The notes beneath the pieces were generated by a model that was given only the letters and a program-made list of their open reading frames with translations, did not search any database and was not told the DNA's origin. Both the position numbers and the translations under genes were made by a program. This document shows, piece by piece, positions 52,880 to 61,412 of a DNA stretch of 64,000 bases. The stretch lies in the NCBI RefSeq assembly GCF_007109225.1, contig NZ_VJZK01000001.1:826731-890730 (forward strand), read 5' to 3'. The stretch is from Flavobacterium sp. GT3R68 (lineage in GTDB: Bacteria > Bacteroidota > Bacteroidia > Flavobacteriales > Flavobacteriaceae). How positions within the stretch are numbered: position 1 is the first letter of the stretch; every line of letters begins with the position of its first letter.

Positions 52880-53562
52880 ATTCGGTCTGGGAAATCGGAA
52901 ATGATTCCGGTAACTTGGAATGATTTTATTTTTTGGATGTCTTCGGGCTCATTGACGGTCCAGGCAAATACCTGAAAACCTTGTTCCAGCATTTCGGCAG
53001 TTTTATTTTCGGACAACAAATGATAATAGGAATGGATAGACTGCGCCTGAATAAATTTGGTGAAAGCAAAAGCAAGATCGAGATCGTAATTGGCCAGAAC
53101 ACCCAAGGGAATTTTAGGATTCGCGAGATGGATATCCATCAGCATGAGCCAGTCGAAGCTGGATACTAAAAAAGTATCATAACTCCAATTTTTCTCATTG
53201 ACATAATATTCGATTAAATCTTCTACGGGTTTGGCAGTTCCGGCTCCTTTGAGTTCAATATTGATCAGGCATTTTTGCTCAATATGCTCGAAAACTTCGG
53301 TTAAAGTCGGGATATGATGTTCATGATTGATTCGCAACGCCTTTATTTCGTCCAAAGTCAAATCGTTCACAGAACCTTCCCCGTTTGTGGTACGATCAAC
53401 AGTGTGGTCATGAATAACGATGATATGGCCGGTCTTGCACAAGTGAACATCCAGCTCGATACCGTCAACAGTCATCTCGAGCGCTTTCTGGAAAGCTACC
53501 AAAGTGTTCTCGGGAGCATAGGCTTTGGCTCCACGATGAGCAATGTTGAGGATTTTGTTCAT
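52876..53562 (-). CDS. Glycerophosphodiester phosphodiesterase
   Basis: 228 residues from the ATG at 53562 (MNKILNIAHRGAKAYAPENT); the longer frame runs into tRNA-Phe and is not real. Active-site elements are AHRGAKAYAPENTL, GIELDVHLCKTGHIIVIHDH, and later NIELKG and the SSFDW-type loop. It hydrolyses glycerophosphodiesters to glycerol-3-phosphate and an alcohol. No signal peptide, so cytoplasmic. Tail-overlaps the flavoprotein gene (ATG of the flavoprotein within its stop). Confidence 0.93.
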   Translation of the reverse strand: MNKILNIAHRGAKAYAPENTLVAFQKALEMTVDGIELDVHLCKTGHIIVIHDHTVDRTTNGEGSVNDLTLDEIKALRINHEHHIPTLTEVFEHIEQKCLINIELKGAGTAKPVEDLIEYYVNEKNWSYDTFLVSSFDWLMLMDIHLANPKIPLGVLANYDLDLAFAFTKFIQAQSIHSYYHLLSENKTAEMLEQGFQVFAWTVNEPEDIQKIKSFQVTGIISDFPDRI

Positions 53563-53600
53563 TGTTTTTGCAATTGTATACAAAGGTAGTAAAAAACAAA

Positions 53601-53626
53601 AAACCCGAATATTGCTATTCGGGTTT
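53601..53626 (-). terminator. Terminator of tRNA-Phe
   Basis: A perfect 11-bp stem AAACCCGAATA/TATTCGGGTTT with loop TTGC, immediately after the tRNA on the minus strand and followed there by T-rich DNA. Confidence 0.92.
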
Positions 53627-53628
53627 TG

Positions 53629-53701
53629 TGGTACCTCCAGGGATCGAACCAGGGACACATGGATTTTCAGTCCATTGCTCTACCATCTGAGCTAAGGTAC
53701 C
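53629..53701 (-). tRNA. tRNA-Phe (GAA)
   Basis: 73 nt on the minus strand. The acceptor GGTACCT pairs with AGGTACC, the discriminator is A, the anticodon loop CTGAAAA gives GAA, and the T arm is intact. CCA is not encoded. Confidence 0.96.
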
Positions 53702-53717
53702 TTGCTTGATGCGGGTG

Positions 53718-53748
53718 CAAATATAGGATGATTTTTAATTTATCCAAA
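53718..53748 (-). promoter_or_regulatory. Promoter of tRNA-Phe
   Basis: On the minus strand, TTTG (53748-53745), a 19-nt spacer and TATATTTG (53725-53718), 16 nt before the tRNA. Confidence 0.85.
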
Positions 53749-53799
53749 ACAAATTTTAAAAAAAATCAATTCGTACCTTCGCATGACAAAATATAAATT

Positions 53800-54555
53800 A
53801 TGCTTTTAGCGGTTGATGTCGGGAATACCAGAATTAAAGTAGCTGTTTTTGAGGACGGTACCCTTTTGGAGCGTTTTGTTTTTCTGGGAGATGAGCTTCC
53901 GAAAAATATTTTAAATATTTTAAATAAGTATAAAAACATCTCCGATTTGGTGGTGGCTTCGGTTGGAAATGTCGAGAAATCGCAGTTTTTATGTTTTGAA
54001 AATACCCTGAAAACCCACTTTATAACCCATGAAACCCATTTTCCGTTCCAAAACCGATATGCTACACCACTCACATTAGGGATTGATCGCATGGTATTGG
54101 CCAGCGGTGCCGTTCTCCAATTCCCAAATCAGAACCGTCTTGTTATCGATGCAGGTACCTGTGTGACATATGATTTTATTGACAAAGAGAATAATTATAT
54201 AGGCGGGGCGATTTCTCCCGGAATCCGGCTTAGATATGAATCGTTACATAATTATACGGCGAAGTTACCGTTATTGTCTTTGGAAGAATATAATGTGGAT
54301 AATGAATCCAAAAATCTAAATTTCATTGGGAATACTACCCAACGTTCCATCCATTCGGGAGTAATCAACGGAATTGTAAATGAAATTGACGGATGTATCA
54401 ATCAGTATCGGGAACAATATTCAAATTTTATAATAATTTTAACGGGCGGCGATGCAGAATTTTTGGCTAAACGATTAAAAAATACCATATTTGCCAATTC
54501 AAATTTTCTACTGGAGAGTTTGAACCAAACTTTTCAATTTAAAAATCAAAAATGA
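53800..54555 (+). CDS. coaX: Type III pantothenate kinase
   Basis: 251 residues. The ASKHA-type phosphate loop is LLAVDVGNTRIKVAVFEDG, the pantothenate/Mg site PLTLGIDRM, then VIDAGTCVTYDFID and GGAISPGIRLRYESLHNYTA. It phosphorylates pantothenate in the first step of coenzyme A synthesis. Its TGA overlaps the ATG of the next gene (ATGA). It opens a run of genes for envelope biogenesis, an arrangement often seen in flavobacteria. Confidence 0.95.
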   Translation: MLLAVDVGNTRIKVAVFEDGTLLERFVFLGDELPKNILNILNKYKNISDLVVASVGNVEKSQFLCFENTLKTHFITHETHFPFQNRYATPLTLGIDRMVLASGAVLQFPNQNRLVIDAGTCVTYDFIDKENNYIGGAISPGIRLRYESLHNYTAKLPLLSLEEYNVDNESKNLNFIGNTTQRSIHSGVINGIVNEIDGCINQYREQYSNFIIILTGGDAEFLAKRLKNTIFANSNFLLESLNQTFQFKNQK

Positions 54556-55823
54556 TTAAAAAATTCATATTACCTATCTGTTTCTTTTTTACTTTAATTT
54601 CTTTCGCTCAGGAAGGTACTTCGTCTCCTTATTCTTTTTATGGGATTGGTGATGTAAAATTTAAAGGTACTGCTGAAAACCGTGCCATGGGCGGATTAAC
54701 CATTTTTCCAGATAGTATTCACCTTAATTTTCAAAATCCAGCATCCTATCCAACTTTAAAATTAACGACTTTCACTATCGGAGGAAGTTATCTGACCACA
54801 AAACTGAAAACGGATAGCCAGGAACAAAAAGCCAGAAGAACCACGATGGATTATTTAGCGTTGGGACTTCCATTAGGTAAGTTCGGTGCTGCTTTCGGCC
54901 TGATGCCTTATTCTTCTGTTGGATATAGAATACAAAGGACGGAAAAAGTAAACGCTCAGCTAACCGAGTATAGAAAATATAACGGAACCGGAGGTTTGAA
55001 TAAAGCATTTTTGGGTTTAGGATATGCCATTACTCCTAATCTTAGTATCGGGGCAGATGTCAGTTATAACTTTGGAAAAATAGAGACCAAAACCCTTCTT
55101 TTTGCAGCGCAGGACAGTGTATCTGTTCAGTACGGTTCCAGGGAAAAGAATTTGTCTGATATCAGTGGTGTTACTTTTAATACCGGGTTGATGTACCATA
55201 CTAAAATAAACAATAAAATTTCCTTATACGGAAGTTTGACGTACTCTCCGGAGAGCAATCTAAAATCAAAAAACCAACGTGATATTACAACAATTCAGTA
55301 TGTGGCTTCTAACGGAGGTGAATTTGATGTTGATAATATTTCTGTAGCGGTTGAAAATACAACGATCAAATTACCTGCCAAATTTTCTTTCGGGGCTGGA
55401 ATCGGGGATTCTAAAAAATGGATGATCGGAACCGAAATTACCGTCCAGAAAAGCAGCAATTTTGGTAACAGATTCAACGATATAGACGATGTAAAGTTCG
55501 AAAATGCCACCAAATTTAGCGTCGGTGGGCGTTTTACGCCAAATTTTAATTCCTATACCAATTATTTAGACAAAATCACATATAGAGCAGGTGTGCGATA
55601 TGAAAATACCGGCATGATTAAAGAGGAACAGTCCATTAAAGATACTGCATTAACATTAGGATTAGGTTTGCCTTTACCAGGAGCATTTTCTAATATTAAT
55701 GTTGGTTTTGAATTTGGACAAAGAGGAACTACTAAAGCGGGTCTTGTTCAGGAAAATTATGCCAATATCAGCATTGGCCTTTCATTAAATGACAAATGGT
55801 TTGTGAAGAAACTGTATAACTAA
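54552..55823 (+). CDS. Outer-membrane beta-barrel protein
   Basis: 423 residues with signal peptide (FILPICFFFTLISFAQ). The segment SSPYSFYGIGDVKFKGTAENRAMGG at its start resembles FadL/PorV-type barrels of the Bacteroidota; many amphipathic strands follow, and it ends KLYN. Coupled to coaX by a 4-nt overlap and 14 nt before the TPR protein gene. It probably functions in the outer membrane with the neighbouring products. No specific role known. Confidence 0.8.
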   Translation: MIKKFILPICFFFTLISFAQEGTSSPYSFYGIGDVKFKGTAENRAMGGLTIFPDSIHLNFQNPASYPTLKLTTFTIGGSYLTTKLKTDSQEQKARRTTMDYLALGLPLGKFGAAFGLMPYSSVGYRIQRTEKVNAQLTEYRKYNGTGGLNKAFLGLGYAITPNLSIGADVSYNFGKIETKTLLFAAQDSVSVQYGSREKNLSDISGVTFNTGLMYHTKINNKISLYGSLTYSPESNLKSKNQRDITTIQYVASNGGEFDVDNISVAVENTTIKLPAKFSFGAGIGDSKKWMIGTEITVQKSSNFGNRFNDIDDVKFENATKFSVGGRFTPNFNSYTNYLDKITYRAGVRYENTGMIKEEQSIKDTALTLGLGLPLPGAFSNINVGFEFGQRGTTKAGLVQENYANISIGLSLNDKWFVKKLYN

Positions 55824-55837
55824 TACCAGTTAATGCG

Positions 55838-57124
55838 ATGAAAACTAAAATCACTTTTATAGGTATTGCGTTCTTTAGTTTTTTTATCACTGCACACGCA
55901 CAAGATAGTGGCTGTACTGAAAAGGTGATGCGTTATAATGATTTGGTGAAGGCAAATGAATGGAACGCTGCCTTTTTGCCTTGGTCAGAAGTAAGAATGA
56001 TGTGTCCATCATTCGACGAAACTATTTATACGACAGGATCAAAAATCCTTCAATACAAAATTGACAATGCCGCTACTGCGGATGAGAAAGAGATAATCAT
56101 TCGGGACTTATTGAAGTTATACGATCAATACGATAAGAATTTTCCAAAAAACAATAACGGGAATGTTATAAACAAGGCAATGGCTTTGTATGATGCCAAA
56201 ATTGGAACTCCTAATGAAATCTATGCTTTACTGGATAGCGCTTTCAAAAAATATCCGGAAAACTTTACGAATCCTAGTGCCTTATATGTGTACTTTGATT
56301 TGTTTTACAAGCAATTTACCGAAGGAACGAACGGAATTCAGGTGGATGATATTCTTGCCCGGCGTGATGCTGTTTTCTCGAGAATTGCGGTTGCTTCAAA
56401 AGATCAAACAGCTGATAAAAGAGCATACAGAAGAGTGTCGGAAGGAATTGATGCTTTAATTTCCGGCGTCGCTAACTGTGAAAAATTGATTCCATATTAT
56501 CAAAAAACTTTTGAATCAAAAAAAGCTGATGTAGTTTGGCTTGAGGGTGCAACTGCCTATTTAGTAAGTAAAAAATGTACTTCTGACAGTTTGTTTATAA
56601 AACTTGCCACCGAATTGCACCAGGTTAATCCGACATCCAAATCAGCGTACTACCTTGGATTGTCAGCATTGAAAAACAAAAAACAAAAAGAAGCCATTGT
56701 TTACTTCAGCCAATCGGCGGAATTAAGTACTAGTACTTCAGAAAAAGCAAAAACCTATTTTATGGCCGCGTCTTTGTTGAATAATAGCAATAAATCTGAA
56801 GCTCGTGATATGGCCAGAAAAGCAATTTTGGCAGATCCGTCTTTGGGTGAAGCATATCTGTTAATTGCCCGATTATATGCCAAAAGCGGAAGCGAGTGCG
56901 GAGAAAATGCTTTCGATAAAAAAGCAATTAACTTTCTGGCAGCAGAAACCGCACGAAAAGCAGGTGAGGTGGCGCCTTTTTTGAAAGCTACGGCTAATAT
57001 GCAGGCCGATGGGTATCTTAAAAATGCTCCATCCAGGGCTGAAATCAAAGAAGCTAAAAAATCGGGGAAAAACATTGTGTTCAATTGCTGGATAAACGAA
57101 TCCGTGAGGGTTCCAAAATTATAG
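55838..57124 (+). CDS. Secreted TPR protein
   Basis: 428 residues with signal peptide (FFSFFITAHAQ). The rest is helical with tetratricopeptide-like pairs, most clearly SAYYLGLSALKNKKQKEAIVYFSQSAELS and LGEAYLLIARLYAKSGS (given in parts), plus several Cys that may form disulfides. It ends 1 nt before lptC. It probably acts as a periplasmic scaffold in outer-membrane assembly (inference from context). Confidence 0.8.
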   Translation: MKTKITFIGIAFFSFFITAHAQDSGCTEKVMRYNDLVKANEWNAAFLPWSEVRMMCPSFDETIYTTGSKILQYKIDNAATADEKEIIIRDLLKLYDQYDKNFPKNNNGNVINKAMALYDAKIGTPNEIYALLDSAFKKYPENFTNPSALYVYFDLFYKQFTEGTNGIQVDDILARRDAVFSRIAVASKDQTADKRAYRRVSEGIDALISGVANCEKLIPYYQKTFESKKADVVWLEGATAYLVSKKCTSDSLFIKLATELHQVNPTSKSAYYLGLSALKNKKQKEAIVYFSQSAELSTSTSEKAKTYFMAASLLNNSNKSEARDMARKAILADPSLGEAYLLIARLYAKSGSECGENAFDKKAINFLAAETARKAGEVAPFLKATANMQADGYLKNAPSRAEIKEAKKSGKNIVFNCWINESVRVPKL

Positions 57125-57125
57125 T

Positions 57126-57680
57126 ATGACGATAAAAAAACGTAAAGTAATTTTTGGTGTTGCTGCTGCTTTTTTTTTGGCGGCCTTGCTGTCGTGCGAA
57201 AGTAATTTTAAGGAAGTCCAAAAAATTAATTTTTCAGAATTTACTCCCAGTGGAGAAGCGGAGGGTTTTAATTTAAAATATACGGATTCCGGCAGGATCA
57301 AATCGATTTTAATCAGTCCTAAAATGATGGATTATGCGACAGTGGAATTTCCATTTACCGAATTTCCGGAAGGTATCTATGTTACTTTTTTTGATGTAAA
57401 AGGGAAAAAGAGTTTTGTCACTGCTAAATATGCCGTAAGTTACAAAGGCACCGATGTGATTGATTTGCAGGGTCAGGTGAAAATCAGCAATGAAACCGGA
57501 CAAAGCCTCGAAACGGAGCAGTTGTATTTCGATCAGAAAAACGAATGGTTTTATACTGAAAAAAAGTTTAAATTTACAGATCCAAAAGGTGTATCCTACG
57601 GTGAGGGAATCGATTTCAGTAAAGATTTCAAAATTGTAAATTCTCAGAAAATTTCTGGGGAAATTGATCAGGCAGAATAA
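57126..57680 (+). CDS. lptC: LPS export protein LptC
   Basis: 184 residues. A membrane/lipobox start (AAFFLAALLSCESNF) is followed by the LptC beta-jellyroll: FSEFTPSGEAEGFNLKYTDSG, MDYATVEFPFTEFPEGIYVTFFD and VSNETGQSLETEQLYFD-like strands. LptC relays lipopolysaccharide between the LptBFG exporter and LptA in the periplasm. Bacteroidota versions are often lipoprotein-like, as here. It fits the neighbouring envelope genes. Confidence rests on the typical TFFDxxGK and ETEQLYFD motifs. Confidence 0.85.
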   Translation: MTIKKRKVIFGVAAAFFLAALLSCESNFKEVQKINFSEFTPSGEAEGFNLKYTDSGRIKSILISPKMMDYATVEFPFTEFPEGIYVTFFDVKGKKSFVTAKYAVSYKGTDVIDLQGQVKISNETGQSLETEQLYFDQKNEWFYTEKKFKFTDPKGVSYGEGIDFSKDFKIVNSQKISGEIDQAE

Positions 57681-57696
57681 TTTTTAAAATAAAACA

Positions 57697-57891
57697 ATGA
57701 GTTATCTTAAATATACCCCATACGCATACCTCCTTTTTGCGGTAATTTTCATTTTTGACGGAATCAGCAAATTAAATGCGGGTAATGACACCCCATGGCT
57801 CAGCTTCATGATTGCCGGGCTTGGTGTTTTTATGTTCTTCTTCCGCAGGAATTACTTCAAAAAAATAGAAAACAGAAATCCGAAAAAGTAA
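57697..57891 (+). CDS. Small two-helix membrane protein
   Basis: 64 residues with two hydrophobic segments (YAYLLFAVIFIFDGI and SFMIAGLGVFMFFF) and a basic tail RRNYFKKIENRNPKK. It lies 16 nt after lptC and 3 nt before the CNNM gene, so it is part of the operon. No known family, but the position conserves a coding frame with a good start. Confidence 0.7.
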   Translation: MSYLKYTPYAYLLFAVIFIFDGISKLNAGNDTPWLSFMIAGLGVFMFFFRRNYFKKIENRNPKK

Positions 57892-57894
57892 GCC

Positions 57895-59157
57895 ATGGAA
57901 ATTAGTATTATAATCACCTGTTTAATACTATCGGCTTTCTTCTCAGGAATGGAAATTGCTTTCATTTCTTCAAATAAAATCTATCTTGAGATTGAGAAAA
58001 AACAAGATAGTTTTCCTTCTAGGATTTTAACCCGGCTTACCGAAAAACCATCTCACTTTATCGCAACCATGCTCATTGGCAATAGTCTGGCGTTGATTAT
58101 TTACGGGTTTTTTATGGGCGACCTGATAGTGGAATGGATTGCTTCCTCCGGGTACCATTTTTCTAATGGCTCAACACTGTTACTACAGATTTTTATTGGT
58201 TCTTTTTTCGCTATTTTCACCGCGGAATTCCTGCCCAAGGTTTTTTTTCAAATTTACGCTAACTGTTTAATCAAAGTTTTTGCGGTGCCGGCCTATTGTT
58301 TCTACCTGCTCTTCTATTATGTTGCCACTTTTATCATTTGGATTTCCGACGTGATTTTAAGGAATATCTTCAAATCCCCAAGCGACGAGGCTCCCATTTT
58401 TTTTAGTAAATCCGAACTAGGGAATTACATAACGGAACAGATGAAAGCCGTTGAGGATTATGAAATCGTAGATTCGGAAATTCAGATCTTTCAAAATGCA
58501 TTGGAGTTTTCCGGAGTAAGGGCGCGGGATATTATGACACCGAGAACCGAAATTTCTGCTGTTGAAATCGAGGATTCCGTGGACAATCTGAGAGACATGT
58601 TCATTCGGACCGGATATTCAAAAATGTTGGTATTCCAGGATTCACTGGATGATATGATTGGTTATGTTCATTCCTTCGAATTGTTCAAAAAGCCGAAATC
58701 AATAAAAAAAGCCCTTATCCCGGTTGAATTTGTGCCCGAAACGATATTCATAAAGGAAGTGCTCAACCAATTGATAAAAACACGAAAAAGTATTGCGGTG
58801 GTTTTAGACGAACACGGTGGAACTGCCGGGATTATCAGTATTGAAGATATTGTCGAAGAACTGTTTGGCGAAATCGAGGACGAGCACGATTCGGAAGAAA
58901 CAGCACTTACGGAAAAAGAAATAGAAGAAGGCATATTTTTATTTTCAGCAAGACTCAACGTGGAGTATCTGAACCAAACTTATAAATTAGCTATTCCAGA
59001 AAGCGATTCATATGGAACATTGGGGGGTTTTATAATGGATTTCACCAAAGAAATACCTCAAAAAGGCATGGAGCTTGCCATCGGCGATTACCTTTTTTAC
59101 ATTGAGGAAGCCACGAACAAGAAGATCGAATTAGTTAAAATGACAATGAGAAATTAA
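57895..59157 (+). CDS. CNNM/CBS-domain membrane protein (HlyC/CorC family)
   Basis: 420 residues. Four membrane helices of the CNNM/DUF21 domain (SAFFSGMEIAFISSNKIYLE; FIGSFFAIFTAEFLPK), then a CBS pair (about 200-325; MTPRTEISAVEI, GYVHSFELF, VVLDEHGGTAGIISIEDIVEELFGEIEDEHD in parts) and a C-terminal CorC-HlyC domain (SYGTLGGFIMDF). Members export Mg or related ions; GldE of gliding motility has the same layout, but no gld neighbour is present. It is last in the operon before a 108-bp gap. Confidence 0.9.
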   Translation: MEISIIITCLILSAFFSGMEIAFISSNKIYLEIEKKQDSFPSRILTRLTEKPSHFIATMLIGNSLALIIYGFFMGDLIVEWIASSGYHFSNGSTLLLQIFIGSFFAIFTAEFLPKVFFQIYANCLIKVFAVPAYCFYLLFYYVATFIIWISDVILRNIFKSPSDEAPIFFSKSELGNYITEQMKAVEDYEIVDSEIQIFQNALEFSGVRARDIMTPRTEISAVEIEDSVDNLRDMFIRTGYSKMLVFQDSLDDMIGYVHSFELFKKPKSIKKALIPVEFVPETIFIKEVLNQLIKTRKSIAVVLDEHGGTAGIISIEDIVEELFGEIEDEHDSEETALTEKEIEEGIFLFSARLNVEYLNQTYKLAIPESDSYGTLGGFIMDFTKEIPQKGMELAIGDYLFYIEEATNKKIELVKMTMRN

Positions 59158-59265
59158 TTTTTAATAAAAAAATGAAATTTCTTGTAAATTATAACTTTAC
59201 AACTATAATTATTAAATAGATAATTGTATTTTCGCAAACTGAATTTAAAATTAACAACGATAAAA

Positions 59266-61362
59266 ATGGCAGTTTTACAAAAAATTAGACAACGTTCCCT
59301 TCTTCTAATACTAGTTATTGGTTTTTGTTTATTAGCGTTTATAGTAGGAGATCTTTTTAATAAGGGCGGTTTTAGCGACATGGCAAAAGACGTTGGAAGC
59401 GTAAACGGTAAAGACATCGCTTTTGAAGATTTCAGAGTAAAAGTTAGCAATGCTGAAAAAAGCGGTCAAGGAATGACTTCTACTCAGGCAGCAAACAGAG
59501 TTTGGGATCAGGAAATTTCAATTGCACTATTAACTGCCGAATTTGAAAAATTGGGAATCAGAGTTGGTGAGGATCATATTATTGAAGTATTGAAAGCGGA
59601 TCAGAATATTGGTCAGAACCCAATGTTTTTAAACGCGGCCGGAAAATTTGATATTGCCAAATTCAGAGAATATTTCAAATCCAATCCTGAGCAGGCCCAA
59701 ATGATCAAGGATCGCGAGAAGGATGCGTCTTTGAATGCAAAATTCCAAATCTATAACGGTTTGATTAAGGCTGCAATGTTCACAACAGAGAGCGAAGGAA
59801 AGTTGAAATACGAAATGGAAGCCAACAAAGTTAATTTTGACTATGTGGCTGTTTTATTTTCTTCTATCAAAGATAGCGACGTGAAAATTTCTGATTCGGA
59901 GATTACGGATTTCATGAAGAAGAATGAAAAGAAATACAAGGCAGAAGAATCCCGTGAAATCGAATATGTTTTAATTGAAGACAAAGCTTCGGTAGAAGAT
60001 GAAAATGAAGTTAAAACGAATGTAAATTCATTACTAGCTGGTAGAGTGGAATATAATAAAGCTACTGGTAAAAACGATACCTTACCTGGTTTTAGAACCG
60101 CAACCGACAACATGGAATTCGTTAATGCAAATTCTGACATCCCTTACGATTCAACTTATGTGGCAAAAAAAGATTTGCCGGCAGAACATGCAGAACAGTT
60201 ATTTAACTTGCCTCAGGGAGAAGTTTACGGACCATATATGTTTGGAAAATATTATTGTATCTCTAAATCTTTAGGTAGAAAAGCTGGAGCTAATGCAAAA
60301 GCAAGTCATATCTTAATCAGTTACGAAGGTACTCAGGTTCCAAATAAAAAAGAAAAAAGAACTAAAGAAGAAGCGAAAGCAAAAGCAGAAATGTTATTGG
60401 CTCAGATTCAGGCTAACCCATCAAGTTTCATGATGTTGGCTTTGACGACCTCGGATGATTCATCTGCACAACAGGGTGGGGATTTAGGATATTTCAGTCA
60501 AGGGCAAATGGTAAAACCATTCAATGACTTTGTATTTAGTAACCCAATTGGTAAAATTGGTCTGGTTGAAAGTGACTTCGGATTTCATATCATCAACGTT
60601 ACTGATAAGCAAGATGCGATTCGTTTGGCAACAATTGCTCAAAAAATTGAGCCTTCTGATGTTACTTCAGATAAAATCTATAACAAAGCAGTACAATTCG
60701 AAATGGACGCTAATGAAAAAGATTTTGCCAAAGTAGCGAAAGATGCTGCCTTGACAATCAATCCTTCAGTAAAAGTGAAAGTAATGGATGAGAATTTTGG
60801 TGCCATCGGTAACCAAAGACAAATTGTTCGTTGGGCTTTTGAAAAAGAAACCAATGTTGGTGATGTAAAACGTTTTGAAGTAGCTAACATTGGAAATGTA
60901 ATTGCGAAACTTAAGAAAGTATACGAAGTAGGCTTGATGCCAATCTCTGAAGCTAGAGTTTCAATCGAACCAATATTGAAAAACAAGAAAAAAGCGGAGA
61001 TTATCAAAGCTAAAATGGCAGGAAGTTCTTTAGACGCTATTGCAAAAGCTAATGGTGTGGCCGTACAACAAGTCGTTGATGTAACTTTGGAAAATCCATC
61101 ATTACCAGGTGTTGGGCCTGAGCAAAAAGTGGTAGGAGCTGCTTTTGGTATCGGAACCAATAAAACTTCAGGAACCATCGAAGGCAATTCAGGTGTATAT
61201 GTGGTGAAAGCTACAACAATCACTAAAGCTCCGGTTTTGAAAAGCCATGAGCAATACATTAGTAAATTAAAATCTCAAAACGCATCAGCGGCAGGAAGAG
61301 TAATTCCAGCTTTAAAAGCAGATGCTGAAATAGAAGATAACAGAGCTAAGTTTAATTACTAG
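59266..61362 (+). CDS. SurA/PpiD-like peptidyl-prolyl isomerase
   Basis: 698 residues from the ATG at 59266 (MAVLQKIRQRSLLLILVIG); the longer frame adds a poor leader. An N-terminal membrane anchor (LLLILVIGFCLLAFIVGDLF), a SurA_N-like helical chaperone region, then a parvulin domain (ASHILISYEG, LGYFSQGQMVKPFNDFVF, FGFHIINVTD) and a second helical/parvulin-like region. Architecture is that of PpiD, anchored in the inner membrane and folding outer-membrane proteins in the periplasm. It follows envelope genes after 108 bp and ends at a strong terminator. Confidence 0.9.
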   Translation: MAVLQKIRQRSLLLILVIGFCLLAFIVGDLFNKGGFSDMAKDVGSVNGKDIAFEDFRVKVSNAEKSGQGMTSTQAANRVWDQEISIALLTAEFEKLGIRVGEDHIIEVLKADQNIGQNPMFLNAAGKFDIAKFREYFKSNPEQAQMIKDREKDASLNAKFQIYNGLIKAAMFTTESEGKLKYEMEANKVNFDYVAVLFSSIKDSDVKISDSEITDFMKKNEKKYKAEESREIEYVLIEDKASVEDENEVKTNVNSLLAGRVEYNKATGKNDTLPGFRTATDNMEFVNANSDIPYDSTYVAKKDLPAEHAEQLFNLPQGEVYGPYMFGKYYCISKSLGRKAGANAKASHILISYEGTQVPNKKEKRTKEEAKAKAEMLLAQIQANPSSFMMLALTTSDDSSAQQGGDLGYFSQGQMVKPFNDFVFSNPIGKIGLVESDFGFHIINVTDKQDAIRLATIAQKIEPSDVTSDKIYNKAVQFEMDANEKDFAKVAKDAALTINPSVKVKVMDENFGAIGNQRQIVRWAFEKETNVGDVKRFEVANIGNVIAKLKKVYEVGLMPISEARVSIEPILKNKKKAEIIKAKMAGSSLDAIAKANGVAVQQVVDVTLENPSLPGVGPEQKVVGAAFGIGTNKTSGTIEGNSGVYVVKATTITKAPVLKSHEQYISKLKSQNASAAGRVIPALKADAEIEDNRAKFNY

Positions 61363-61380
61363 TTTCGTTATACATAAAAT

Positions 61381-61411
61381 AAAAAATCCCGATCTGATCG
61401 GGATTTTTTAT
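61381..61411. terminator. Bidirectional terminator
   Basis: AAAAAATCCCGA and TCGGGATTTTTT around a short loop, between the PpiD-like gene and the convergent GYDIA kinase gene. Confidence 0.93.
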
Positions 61412-61412
61412 T

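Noticed and set aside
53563..53658. An N-terminal extension of the GDPD protein
   Set aside because: It would be translated from tRNA-Phe and its terminator; the conserved start is at 53562.
57895..59157. Naming the CNNM/CBS protein GldE
   Set aside because: The layout is shared with ordinary HlyC/CorC proteins and there is no gliding gene nearby.
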